A DNA stretch of 64,000 nucleotides from Eutypa lata (taxonomy: Eukaryota; Ascomycota; Sordariomycetes; Xylariales; Diatrypaceae). The stretch spans positions 6,634,001 to 6,698,000 of the forward strand of contig JAKULF010000003.1 of NCBI GenBank assembly GCA_022661535.1, read 5' to 3'. A program made the translations under genes and the position numbers. Positions 22,601 through 34,883 of the stretch are shown here, one piece after another; the first letter of the stretch is position 1, and every line of letters starts with the position of its first letter. The notes beneath the pieces were generated by a model. The model was given only the letters and a program-made list of their open reading frames with translations. It was not told where the DNA came from and ran no database searches.

Positions 22601-25600
22601 AATATGACTTCGTTTGTAAGGCGCCTAGTTGGGCCGATGTTTGATATTCCCACATACGAACTCCAGAATGCTGTTTAATCTTATCCCTACGTCGACTTCT
22701 GAGACCTTTGTATTCTCTAGTTACTTGGCTAGAACTGCGCGCTAAAGCTTTTAGCATATGTAATCTCGGAAGGACTCAGCTTTGCGGATAGATGGCTGGA
22801 TGGGATGATAGATATGCATTCTTAGGGATTCCGGGTCTTCATTTCTTGCTAGTACATTCCTTTCTAGGTCAACAGGACCGGTAAAAGGTCTGTAATACGA
22901 GGTAGATACACTCGGCGACGTTGGGCGTTTGTATCAGGGCTGATTAGACGCTAATGCTGTTCAGTGTTCAGTGTTCACGATAGCGTCAAGACTTAGGATT
23001 GGTAGTATCTCTTATATCGGTAGCTTCGGTAGTGTTGGTAGCGAAGGCGTTATTTCCGTCGTCTAATTGACAAATTATGCGCTGTTATGGTCGGACGGCC
23101 CGAATATTTTCTAACATGCTTAGCTGCGAGGCCCGGATTTGGCGGCCGTCTATTGGATTCTGGCTTATGCATAGAAACAAAAAGGCTCCATGAAAAAGAA
23201 AAGAGATACCACCCCTGCCCTCCCCCCCTTAATGATCTACGATCTACCTTCCAAGATCTATCGTCCACACCCCTGCAACGATCTACCCAATGGCAGGCTC
23301 CGCGGAGCGAGATAGTCTAAAGCCCTGTTGTGCTTGTGTGCAGCCGAAAACCCAAAGAGGGAAAAGAAGGGAAAAGAAAAGCTCGCAGGGTTAGTCAGTC
23401 AGTCAGCCATCCAGCCAGCCCCCCCCCCCCCAGATTTTCGGAACTTCGAACGCTCCCATGGGACGGACCCCATTCTCCGTCGTCATTATCATACCATACC
23501 GGTGACATGCTCAAATTAAAGCCTCGCCAAAAAACTACGAATGAATGGTGAGACGGAAACGTGCAGTACGCGCGCCTTAAAAAGAACGGACTACCGGTGG
23601 GTAGATGCGAGCCAAGGGATAGTCATAGGCCCCATCCTCTATCTAGATCTATCGTTGTAGTTTAACGACCCAGCCGATCGAAACCAAGATCAAGCAGTGC
23701 TTGAACCAGATCCAGCGAACCCTTGCGTAAAGAAATCCATGCCGCGGGTAAGTGCATGATTTGGAACGGCACCTTAGATGCGGGATGATGGGGGGATGAG
23801 AGCTTCTCGGAGGTCGAGAAAAGTTCCCCGCGAAGCGCCTCTTTAATGGCTTGGATACATTTTGAGTAGCTATCACAGTAGCCTTTCCTACTCTTGTTGA
23901 AATGTGAGGCTGTCGTGCATCGATTCGCCTGAGCTGCGCCGCGCCTTGATGATGTGATAAGCATCATCCCTCATCACCACACATTCTTATCGATTAACTC
24001 AAGGCAATACAAGAAAAAGAAAGCATAGAGCCGAGACTGCACAATGGCGAGATACATAGCAGGAGTATAGCAGCAGCAAAAGCAACGAAAGGGTTTGCTT
24101 AGCTAATACAACCCAGCCCATCGAGGGTTAGTGAACACAGTTCCCACGTGCGGTTCGGTTTGTTTACGGCAACCTGAGACAATGGACCCTAATTGGTTTT
24201 ATTGGTATGTAGCAGCTATTAGTTAGGACCCAGTGATCAGACGATGGCGACTTGGATATTGCCAGTTCATACTATGACCCAGTTGGAATTTGAAGAAATT
24301 ATGTAACTCCATGGTTTACTCATATCCTTCCTCCTTCAGATTAGCTAACAAAGTCGCGTCTCACATATCCTTCAGCCCCCAAGAAAAGGCCCGTTGCCGC
24401 TACATCTACGAGACAAAAATGTAGATCTTGAGGAAGTGCACAATATCTACAATTGGCTCATGTTTACTAACCGCCAAACGTTTACGGGCTGCTCACGGGC
24501 TGCTCACGGCATATCCACGGGCTACTCGCATTATTATCACCGCCTCGACGACGGGAAGCGACATGCCGCCTAGAGACAATGGACGAATCGCGTTCGGCTC
24601 TCAGACCGGTTCCAAACCTCTGGTAACGGCCCCCCCTACCTATCCCCTACCCCCTACCGCCTTTCTCCCACCCATGACAGATCTAGGTAACGCCCGTTCC
24701 CGACCTCTGGATCCCTGTTACGGGTCTGCAAGAAAACCTTGAGATTTCAATATATTCTGATAACCGATGGGGGCGACCTAGAAGACAGAGTATACACTGA
24801 ACTAGCCATGCTATGCCGTGTCCTGATTGGAAACACGCACACAACTCGGGACTGGCGTTAATGATATTTCTCGGTTGGGTGCATCATCTCATGGCCACCC
24901 GCTTACTGTGGAGTTATAACTTCAACCGGTCGGGTCACGTTATGATGGGTAACACCGTTATATCGGGTTCGTAAGTTGGAACAGGTTGTAGAGCATATTG
25001 TTGGACGGTGGTGCCAAACATCATAGAAACCAGAAACATGGGAAACGTCATAGCACAGTAGTTAGTTAGTCTTATCATGTCCTAAGCACCCAACGTCACG
25101 TTACCGTTCGAGCTTCGTTGTGTAAGCCGAGACTTTTGGTTCGTAAACAAGATGAGGCTCGACGTGAACAAGGCCGATTGTTCCCACTTATAACGGCGTG
25201 GTTCTCTATGCAATGTTCCACAAGGGTCATCCAAAAAACCAGAAAAACCCTCCCATAAGATCTAATCCTAAGGCTACGCAAAGCCCGCCATCGCAAACAA
25301 GCCTAAGCTTGTCTATTTAGTATTGGGTCGCACGACAGGACATGCTCTGTTTTACGGACGTAAACTTGGGTTATGTCGGAGTGCTACACGCCTTGCTGCA
25401 GGATCGAGGGACCTACCGAGATGAGGTACGAATAACGGGTGGCTGCGTGGAAGCCCTCGCCCAGGGTATCCAATTACCTCGTCACTAGAGAATTGTAACC
25501 GAGCTGTAGCTGCGTAATCTATTATCTTAAGGCCAGAACTGCGGCCCCTGAAACTTCTCACAGCAGCTTTACCTATATAGGAGAGTGTTGAAGAGTTTGC

Positions 25601-28600
25601 CCGCAGTAGCCGCGCCCTAAAAATTGGAGTTTAGGCTCGTGTCGTGGACCCGGTGGGAGTCGAGCTGACGTGATACCACTATTATTATTGCTACTCGACT
25701 AACTACTGGACCCGGACTCCGACTTGGTTCAACGTGTAAATACAAGTAGCACGCTGCGCAGGAATATGTGCTTGGTGTTTTCGCAGACAATAGCAATAAG
25801 AATTCAAGAAAATTTTAACATTTATGTTTTCACGTACAAGTTAGATCTAGAAAGGAGGTGGTGCTTAATATGTGATAATAAAAGACCTTGAGACTGGTAG
25901 CAAGACCGCTAGCGATGGCTTAACTCCCCCTTTCTAAGAATCGCAACTTTCTCGTTATGGTCGTTTTTCCTTGACTTAATTTATTTTTTAAACCTGCACC
26001 GGACATAGAATAAGGGGTAGAGACATCATGATTATTCGGACCGTTATACTCCTAAGACCTGCGGGATGGGGATAGATCCCTCGGTGCCAAATAACGTGCC
26101 CATCCTAAGCCACATACCCTTAGCAAAGCTTACATCGTACCTGGTATACGTAAAGTTCATAAACCCGCCATCCGTAAGAGTACCGAGCACAACTCGATAT
26201 CCACTAGATCTGGAAAAGATGTCTCGGATACGCCATCTGCACATGGTAGATATCCACGCGATGGATGCTCGAAAAGGAAAAGCTTCCATTGGAATCGACA
26301 CCGCCACGCTGGGTAACCCGTCTAATAAATTGAGGAGCTCGGTCGATTTGATAAAGAATGTTCACCTTTTTTCTTTGGTTGAATCTTCCCGTTCACCGGA
26401 CTAAGGAAATCGCTGGGACGGTTACGTCGCACCAAATCTGGTCCCAAGACGGCGGCCAGCCCTAGTACATGTAACATGGAGGTAATTTCAGAGAGATAGA
26501 AGGAGAAGGAGAGACTCCAAACAACGATCCTCCGACCTCGCTTCTCTGGAGCTTGATCCTGGACGATGTAGTACTGAAGAGGCGGCTACCTAAGCAACCG
26601 AGAGGCTATGAGCAAAAGCGTCCTTTAAGATATGCTACTTCCCTTTTCGTGCCCCCCTACCCAATGACGACTTATGCCTCTATACCTATTCATGGCGTCT
26701 GCTGTGCACTTGTCGCACCGCATACAAGTGATGCGGTACAGCATATTACCAAGCGCCAGGGTCCAAATACTGGGGGCTAATCCCGCTGGGAAGGATGAGC
26801 GCCAGATCTGGTGGACAGACATATAATCCTGGTGCATGATCTTTGAGCACCCAAGCGTTGTTTCTCGTTTTCTGTTACTGTTTCTGGCCAGATGGTGTCG
26901 TCAAGTAGATGAAGAAGATACATGTTGTTTACCACCACGTCGGCCTACCTCACTACCTTGGTGACTAAGCGACGCGTGAAACGTCTGAACGTGTGCCAAG
27001 CGACTCCAATGGAGGGCCGCATAAGCTGTGCTCAAAGGTCCCAAGTACGAGTGTACAAGTAAGCAGTAAAAGTCGCCTCTTCATCTTCTTTTTTCGTTGG
27101 GATAGTGATATGGTATGTAATCATGAATCTTCTCATGGAAAGATGAGATGCAAGACCTAGAACCAGAAACCCAAAACGCGAGAAGAAAGGACTCCATTTT
27201 AGATCATTCCAAGATAGAAATGAAGTAAACAAACACTCAAGTGAAGGATAGCAAGGGAAAACAAATTGTATGCCAGCCAGCATTGCCAGCACAGGAGATC
27301 TCCAAGGACTTTCCCTGATTAGGCCATACAGACCAAAATAACCTTCTAAACCCCCCCTGTCTTCTCGTTTAGCTCATGCGGAGTCCGGACTGATCCGAAT
27401 CTCAATACACCCTTGGTAATCCCAGATCCCCGTCTTTTGGCTGCATATGTATATGGCGGGATAGCCCTGTGAGGGGGGAAATGGTACGAGATTTGGGGAT
27501 GGTGAATGATTCACCGCTCTAACGTTAGGGGAATTCAATGAAAAAAGAATCTAATCTTGAATATGCCATGTATCTATAGATGTTTTCCCAAGCTACAAAG
27601 CATTATACACACTACTTAGTACACACAACCAATTCCTCGAGGTGAGATATAGAGCTATTCGGAATGTCGTGTGAAAGTTCGTGGAAATTCAGCGGCTCTC
27701 TACGGTTCGGAGAGCGCAAACTCCGTACTCGGATCTCGCAAGCCTACCTACCTAGGTATTGAACTGAGGGGCAATTCGGCAGCTTCACATTTCGACAACA
27801 TCATAGGCATTGCCGCCTCCCTCTGGAATGCCAAGGAAAATATATCTATGTACGGAATAGTGAGTGCTAGCAAGTGGTAGCTCTAGTATGTAGCTTTGAC
27901 ATGGTGGAGATAAGGGAGGGAGCAAGCGCCTTCTGCTTGCAGTGTATTTAATCACCGATGCTTCGTACGGAAGCCCATCTACTTTGAAGGTATTTCGGAC
28001 CTAACTAGTGAGTGCACTGCTTAGAAATGTCACTTCCTATCGCAATTTCTCAATACACTACCGGCATCTAGCATAAGTGCTAACTTTATCCCGAAAACCC
28101 CATTTTAAGATATCAATTGGTCCATGGGAATTGGTGATGAAGCCCCCCCTTCCCCTCCCCAGAAGGTCTTAGATGTGCCACAGGGATTCTCATCGCATAA
28201 TCTGCGACAAACCTTACAGGGCAGCCAGGGGCAATAACCAGTACCCAGGCACCCGGAAGCAGATCTTGTGGCTAATGATTTAGATGTTGCCAGGGGGCTT
28301 GCTCGGCCAGTGACATGGGACTTCTTGTCGGCTTCCTACATCATTGGGCTTGCATAGACGGCACACCCGGGGCCGTTAAGCGACGACGAGATAAAATCAT
28401 TGCTTAGAGCTCACCGCCGAGATCCTGGAACTCGGAATGACACGGGCAGATGAATAACGAAATCTATCTATCCCTATGAGAATGAGATGAGGCGGATGCA
28501 TTGTCGCCATTATCGCGACCAAGGCGATTATCACGGGAACCCCCATTACATACAAGAAGAAGGCTTACTGGACATAATCATACAAACAGACAAGGTATTT

Positions 28601-28640
28601 CGTACACGCAGGAAGAAGAAAAAAGAAGGGTAGGGCTAGA

Positions 28641-28667
28641 CGCCGACCCCGACCCCGACCCCGACGA
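28641..28667. repeat. (CCGACC)n hexanucleotide repeat
   Basis: Four consecutive CCGACC-type units in the desert. Confidence 0.85.
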
Positions 28668-29042
28668 ATAGTGACGAAATAATCAATGTTTTTTTGCCCT
28701 TGAAACTTGGCTTATTAAGATAGTTTCCCATTAACGCGTTATTCGTAACCGACTAGTGAGTCGACAAGTACGCTGCCGTTGCGCGATCATGATTCAAGTA
28801 GCCCAGTAGGAAAATCAGATCATCATCTACACTGGTACGACACCTATACGACACCTGACTAAACTAAATCTAAATCTACGTTTGCATCACTCCGTATAGT
28901 CGCTGATAGCCGACCATTTCCCCCCTAGCTAAGATGATGGTAATGACGGTGATGATATCGATGGCTCCCTGTTCATAATGCTGCAAGTACGGCCGCAGAC
29001 GATGTGCACAACAGCTTTTTATCTTTGGGATGGACCCGTACT

Positions 29043-29071
29043 ACAGACAGACAGACAGACAGACAGACAGA
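29043..29071. repeat. (ACAG)n microsatellite
   Basis: Seven copies of ACAG; the complement of the CTGT array near 18.9 kb, in the opposite orientation. Confidence 0.9.
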
Positions 29072-29550
29072 GGGCGAAGGAGTACTGAAGATGAGGATAC
29101 ATGACGATACACACACCTTGACCCTTGGGGGGAAAGTCGTGCGAGGGTGAAAGAGTGTGTGCGTGAGGGAGTGTGGGATGTGGAATATCATTTGTGATAC
29201 TTAGATAAACCTAGGTGTGGACGCCTTTTGCGGCGGCTTGACGCCTGGAAAACTACCTGTTTAGGACACCCTTTCCTGGTAGTCCTCTCTTATTGCTCGA
29301 TGATTCCATTCCCAAAGGGAGAAAAACCAAATACCTATTTAACGTTAGGCCCGATGTCACCCTGTATGTAATCCTTCCGGAGATCTAACTTGGCATCTCG
29401 GGATTACGGGCTACGCTGACGCCAATGCGAATCCAAGACAGAGCTAGCTGCGTAGCTATGTATGTAGTTAGGTATTCTACGTCTACGAAGTAAACATCAG
29501 ATGTAAACCTACTAGTAGCGATGACGGGGAATGCTCATTTGAAGCCCAGA

Positions 29551-29586
29551 GACTCAAGACTCAAGACTCAAGAGTCAAGAGTCAAG
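29551..29586. repeat. GACTCAA/GAGTCAA heptamer array
   Basis: Three direct GACTCAA copies run into two GAGTCAA copies, so GACTC and GAGTC form an inverted pair around AA. GAGTCA is the core of the bZIP (Gcn4/Cpc1) site TGAGTCA, but the leading T is absent. Confidence 0.7.
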
Positions 29587-31531
29587 GGGACGAATATCTA
29601 ACTACCAAGGGTACTCACATAGCTACCGATTGTATGGCGTCGGTCGGTAAGTATGCATGTACGTATCCATCCTACTTAACTATTCTCAGGTTACTTCGTA
29701 CAATGATTATTTTAAATACTATGCCAAGCCACCTCAGAGTCCCCACCGCCAAGGGAGATCATTTACACAAATCTTACAGGGATGTGTTTTTTTATTTTCT
29801 CCCATTGGAAATCATCTGTGAAGGGACGAATGCACGGAGCACTCGGTCGCAACCAACCGTGAACCGGTCTATCTTCAAGTGACCATTCGTTACGACTCTG
29901 AATAGTTAGGTGCATTCAATGTTTGGTCGATCAATGTATCCGTTGCACTCTGCTGTAGCTGTACTTTCAAGCAGTACCATACCCCTCAACGTCGAAACGA
30001 AGCAGAGAACCGAATGAGTGAGTGAATATTGAATTTAAGAGGAAGAGAGTGCGATAGAGGCAGAGTAGGTAGATGCGGGCGGCGGAGCGGAGACGAGCAA
30101 GCGCCATGGGCACGTCCCCTCGTCCCTCGTCCCTCGTGGAAAAGCCAAGGAGCAAAGACTAAATACCGCCTCATTATCATGTTGTGATACCCCCATGCAG
30201 ATTTACTCAACAACAGAAGTAACGAAAGAAAGAAAGTAAGCAACCAAGCAGCTTCGTATTGAGCCACCTGACATGTATGTATGTCTGTCTATCTACCTAA
30301 GCTATCGGCATGGCGTTCAACTTGCTGGATCCTGAGTTACGACACCGCACAACGTCGTCCAAAGCGAAGGATGCCTGTAGTCAGTGTAGTAAGAAGTAGG
30401 AATGCATGATAGACTAACGTAGCTACCTATCATACTGGGTTTCCGTCGAGGCGCACCTCTTGTTAGGATCGTCGAAGTTCTGCTCGGTCGGTCTTAGAGA
30501 GCAGCACGCCTTGGTGAGTTGTCAGTTCACCTCATCGACTATTTATTATCTGTGAAAGTCCCTGGAGAAGATCTCACGATGTAAGCCCTCTATCGTAACT
30601 TCTCTCATCTGGCAACTCCTGGTTCTTCAACTTCACTATTCTCGGAACATGGAGTGCCTGATTTCTGCTATGGGTGTACATTAGTAGGCGAGCAACAGAT
30701 GCCCGGGCTCAACCACTACCATCTCGTATCCCTCACTCCGATACATGCAACCATAGGCCCTCCTCAAGCTACCTGACTATCCAAGAGAATGTGAGAGTAA
30801 ACTAGTTAGCTTCAATTCGAATCGATTAGACAAGCCAGCTACACGAACGGCGAACAGACTACTTTGGAGGTGCATATGTAGAGCCCGAGTCTAGGGCTAC
30901 GCCAGAAGCCACTTGGAATAGATTATCACTCCTAGGTTGATACTACTAGGTGATCATTCCAAGTTTCTCTAGTCTCACAGCCCGATAGAGAGGCCTAGCA
31001 GCATCAGAAACGGATAGACCAGAGAACCTGTCAGTTTGAGATTTCTTATTGCCCGTCCATTTCATCATGAGCCCACCCCGGCTGCCCGGCTGTAAACACA
31101 GGCCGTTATGCGACCTCGTTTTATGTATGGAAGTATGTAGTCATGTATTGTTGATCGTCTCCTCGTGCTAGGCGCGGAAGACCCTGCTTGCAAAAAGCAT
31201 TCCATCAAGCGCGGAAGCATCCAGGGTAGTATGAGGGCTTGCCTTCGGCATCACGCCAGCTGACCGAAGGGGGTCGCGGCGAACATGCGCACAGCCATTG
31301 TGGCGACTGTACCATGGATGCAACATACGCAGACGTTTACTATACGCCTATGTTTACCAATACCTACTGTTATTGTTCCCCGGGAACAGCTCTGCTAAAC
31401 CGAGTAACTTACAAGCTCTAAATGGCTCATCGATATGTACAAAAAAGCCTATGGGAGATGCTCTCACCTACACCTACGTACTCAAGATCCTATACTTATC
31501 TGCCTACATCCATATCCATCTCCACTCTCCA

Positions 31532-31573
31532 CAGCTATAGCTACAGCTACAGCTACATCCACAGCTACAGTTA
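31532..31573. repeat. AGCTAC-type hexanucleotide repeat
   Basis: Imperfect tandem copies of ACAGCTAC/AGCTAC in the pyrimidine- and purine-mixed upstream region of medA. Confidence 0.7.
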
Positions 31574-33170
31574 CATGATTCGTGACGCTGGTTCTATGTA
31601 CATACGTACTACTAGACTATCTCTGGCTGTCAAAAGGTAAAATCGCGGTTCCTCCCCACCGCGGCTGATGCCGCCATCTAGATACCTAGTCCATCTATCT
31701 TTCCAGTCTATTTCTTCCTCTTAGAATGCACCATGTTCATTCCGAGATGAGCTAATCTTCCTTAGTGGCACATGCCTTTTACTACTTCATGGCGCGAGAT
31801 GTCACTATGTATGCAGTCGAATAGATATACATACACATACATAATATACAAATATCCATGTATTCAAGAGGGAACCTTACGATGGGGATGGGGGGGGGTG
31901 GAGGGGGTGTACGTGAGGATACATGACCGAATAGTGTGTGTCCTGCGAGAACCCCTTGTAGTCCCACCCTCCCACACTCTCACACGCCCGCCTAATCCCC
32001 ACTATAGAGTTATACACCCCCCCTACCCCCCCTACACACCCTACCCCCTAGTTACTTAGCTCTCACTCAAGGTGTGACCAGGGCCCCTTGTCATCTTGGC
32101 GTTCTTTTTAGATGGACTGCTCATATGGACCCTCAAGTTGCAGATCGTCCAATAGATTCTTGAGCTAATCCTCAGTCACTATCCAATCAAAGCTCTCAGT
32201 TTTCTCATACTTACTATTACCAGTGTTACCGTCCCCCTCCAAGACTCTCTCTCTCAGATCGATTAAGCCACATACGGAGAGTTCCTTCGCATGATCACTA
32301 ATTCCATTCAGTAAAAGTCTGTGTTTTTATTATTTATTTTTCTCGAGTCGTTGATTTTTCTCTGGTCAGCTGGAAAATGGTAGTAGCTTCTCTCTTCATT
32401 TGCAACTGCAATCATAGCCCCAGATTGCTGGACGTGAACTTGCTAGTGTATAAACTATTTGGTCCTGGTTCTGGCTTTGATCCAGGTCCCGATCCAGGTA
32501 CCCGCATCATCATCACCATCATCATTATCATTCGTCTTATACCAGTAGCAACAAGGGCTCTTTTTTACCTTTTCTCTACACACACGCCGGTATTTGGTCC
32601 TATTGTCCTAGTAATCGAATGTCTTCTTCGATTTATACTACACACTATAGTCGTACACATACGCAGAGATCCAAAGTACCCTCGCCTAAACTAAGTTCAT
32701 TCTTCTTCTACTTCCACACCCCCCCGTTTTACGTCCAGTCGTGTAAGCCATAGCATCCTGGTCTTGTCATTCTCGAAGTGCGCTCATCTGTCCGCTTGGC
32801 CTATTCCCACCTCTCTCTACTTTTCCCTCCTTGAGATGCTCCTACAGAACATTCGTCCTACGTACGCTTTCCCTAATAGATATGACCATGTCAAAGTTTT
32901 CTCCCTCTTTCGAACTTGTACCCGTTTCGCAGCTGGCTGTGGGCCTATCGTGCCCCTTGCTCTTCAAGGTACAATTCTCTACCTACATGACTTGAACCGC
33001 CTCCGCAAGTGCCTTTCCGCCAATCCTGGAGAGCCCTGGTCATGATTTGCAGCCCTTAAGACACTACTAGCATCTGGCATTTTCAACGGCCCTTATCCCT
33101 GCTGATCGTTGATTTTCTCCACTTCTATACACGGTTCAAGGACCCTCAGCGGCATTCATCTCTTTTGCAT

Positions 33171-33214
33171 ATACACACACAGACACACACACATACACAC
33201 ATACACACACACAC
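33171..33214. repeat. AC-rich microsatellite
   Basis: CA dinucleotides with interspersed ATACAC and AGACAC; about 1.7 kb before the medA start codon. Confidence 0.85.
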
Positions 33215-34336
33215 CACTCACGCAAGGTGCCGTCTCAACGTCACCTGCACATAGATTCCAAAAAAGGAACCTGACCATAAATTTAGAGATTTAATAGTAT
33301 CAGAGAAAAACACAGCTAGTGACCGCAATAAACAACTTTCTTAAGTGAAGCTCCTCCTAAAAAGGCACGAAAAAAGAAAGGAAAGGAGGGGGAGGGCTTG
33401 GGACGAGAAGCCCGAGAAGGGAATAAAAAAAGGTACATCCATAGTAGAGATGTCTGTGCAATGTAAAAGTCTCGACCTGCCACCAAAGAAATCTTATTAA
33501 CCCCCATATACTTTATTCATGGTCACCAGCACCACCACACACACATATTCTACTTTCCCATCCAATCTGAGAAATGTGTTTCGATCTTATTCTTTTGACT
33601 CTTTATTCTCTTCATGTCCCTTCAAAGACTTTCTTCTCATCATCACCATCAACTTGTCCCAGTTTCAGGAACAACGTCTCACACACCATCTGAGAGCTGC
33701 GTTTGTTGATGAACCCCCCCTTCCCCATCTACCGATTTTAGTCCGTTTACATATGTTGTTGTTAGTTAGTATCTTGCCTATCTGCCCCTCCAATCCCTCC
33801 TTATTATATCATCTCGGGTTGAAATATGACACGAACTGGGCGGGACCCGCGAACCATAGCGGAAGCCCGCACTCTCTCTGATTGCAGCAATCCCAACTAA
33901 CTTTTATGCGAACAGGTTCGGGCTGCCTGCATAGAACGGTATCCACCTTGTCCAGAGAACTGACATAGCTGGATCTGAATCTAATACGATTTTTGATATC
34001 TTCTTTGTCATAGCTTGCCTAAAGGTTAGATTTCGATCCCTTGCTATCCTATTCTGCCCCCGTAATGCACTTAGGAAATCAAGACGAATTACATTTACAT
34101 TCGGTATAATCCGGTGTTGGAAAAAATTGATTCGATTGTATTGCCTATCCAATTTTGGATGTCAGGGGCAGAAATTCAGGGACGTCCATTAACAAGCTGA
34201 CCGAAAGCAAAAAAGCTAGACTCGCAGAAACTGCCAGCGCAAGCCCATTCTTCTGTGGGCGGGGAAAGGTTTTAAAAGGGGTTCACCTTCCCGAAACTCG
34301 ACTCACATTCAGTTTGCCAATAGTATTCCCTGACCA

Positions 34337-34357
34337 ATGAGCGCCATCGGGGTATGA
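34337..34357 (+). other. uORF1 in the presumed medA leader
   Basis: ATG at 34337 opens a six-codon frame ending in TGA at 34355-34357. The stop overlaps the next start codon in an ATGA arrangement at 34354-34357. Confidence 0.5.
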
Positions 34358-34521
34358 ATTGCACCCTGCGAACTACGCTGTCAAAGACTTCAAACCTGGT
34401 GGAAGAAAGAAAGAAGCCCGCTCCTATTAATCTCGCCGAAGCAGCTCCAGATCCAGAGAAGAGAGCCAGTTTAGGATCGGCCAGCCCGTCAACTTTCAGA
34501 TTTGCAACCATATTTTGCTAG
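34354..34521 (+). other. uORF2 in the presumed medA leader (55 codons)
   Basis: ATG at 34354 (within the uORF1 stop) reads 55 codons to TAG at 34519-34521. The peptide is Lys/Glu/Ser-rich with no recognised domain. It is the longest ATG-initiated frame in the last 0.7 kb of the leader. Confidence 0.5.
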
Positions 34522-34586
34522 TTCCCTTTTTCTTTTCTTCCTAATCTGCCTTGTTAGCTTAGCCCTGGGAAACGCCATCAGACTGG

Positions 34587-34610
34587 ATGCTTGTTTCAGG
34601 CGCTTCTTGA
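34587..34610 (+). other. uORF3 in the presumed medA leader
   Basis: A seven-residue frame beginning at ATG 34587 and ending in TGA at 34608-34610. After it there is no ATG on the plus strand until the medA start at 34884. Confidence 0.45.
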
Positions 34611-34883
34611 CAGCCCGGGAAAAAGCAATTCAGATCGTCCGATAGATAGGCTGCGACCTGAGACACCTGGAACCGCGCAAAGGAGAGACGAGACGCCCCT
34701 CCCATCCATAGCTCTAGAGGCCACATCCTCCCTTTACCGTTCTGACTGTCATCTGTCAAGAACGCTCCAACGCAAAGGGTCCTTACTTTTCTGCAACACC
34801 GCTCCCGAAACAGGTGTTTGCTCGTTCCCTTTTGGAACAGACCCCTTCACTTCTCCCCAGTCGCCATCATAATAGACTACTTA

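Larger units (their letters stand above)
18347..34883. other. 16.5 kb gene desert upstream of medA
   Basis: No frame longer than about 120 codons and no recognisable domain in either strand. The sequence is not obviously a transposon: no terminal repeats, reverse transcriptase, transposase or target duplications were recognised, and I did not see the extreme TpA bias expected of heavily RIP-mutated DNA. It carries scattered microsatellites. From about 32.2 kb onward the plus strand becomes pyrimidine-rich with frequent CTTC/CCTC tracts, as in fungal promoters and leaders. The last 0.7 kb carries small upstream ORFs before medA. Most likely a large regulatory region and long leader of medA, possibly with non-coding RNA genes. 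Confidence 0.6.

Noticed and set aside
26044..26404. Overlapping open frames of 87 and 112 codons on opposite strands
   Set aside because: Neither has a recognisable motif, adjoining exon or promoter; could be a gene relic but unsupported.
34591..34872. 93-codon frame ending 11 nt before the medA start
   Set aside because: Its first codon is TTG and it contains no ATG, so it is not a canonical upstream ORF.
18347..34883. Centromere or subtelomere as explanation of the desert
   Set aside because: Not extremely AT-rich, no telomeric repeats, no large repeats, and flanked by ordinary housekeeping genes.
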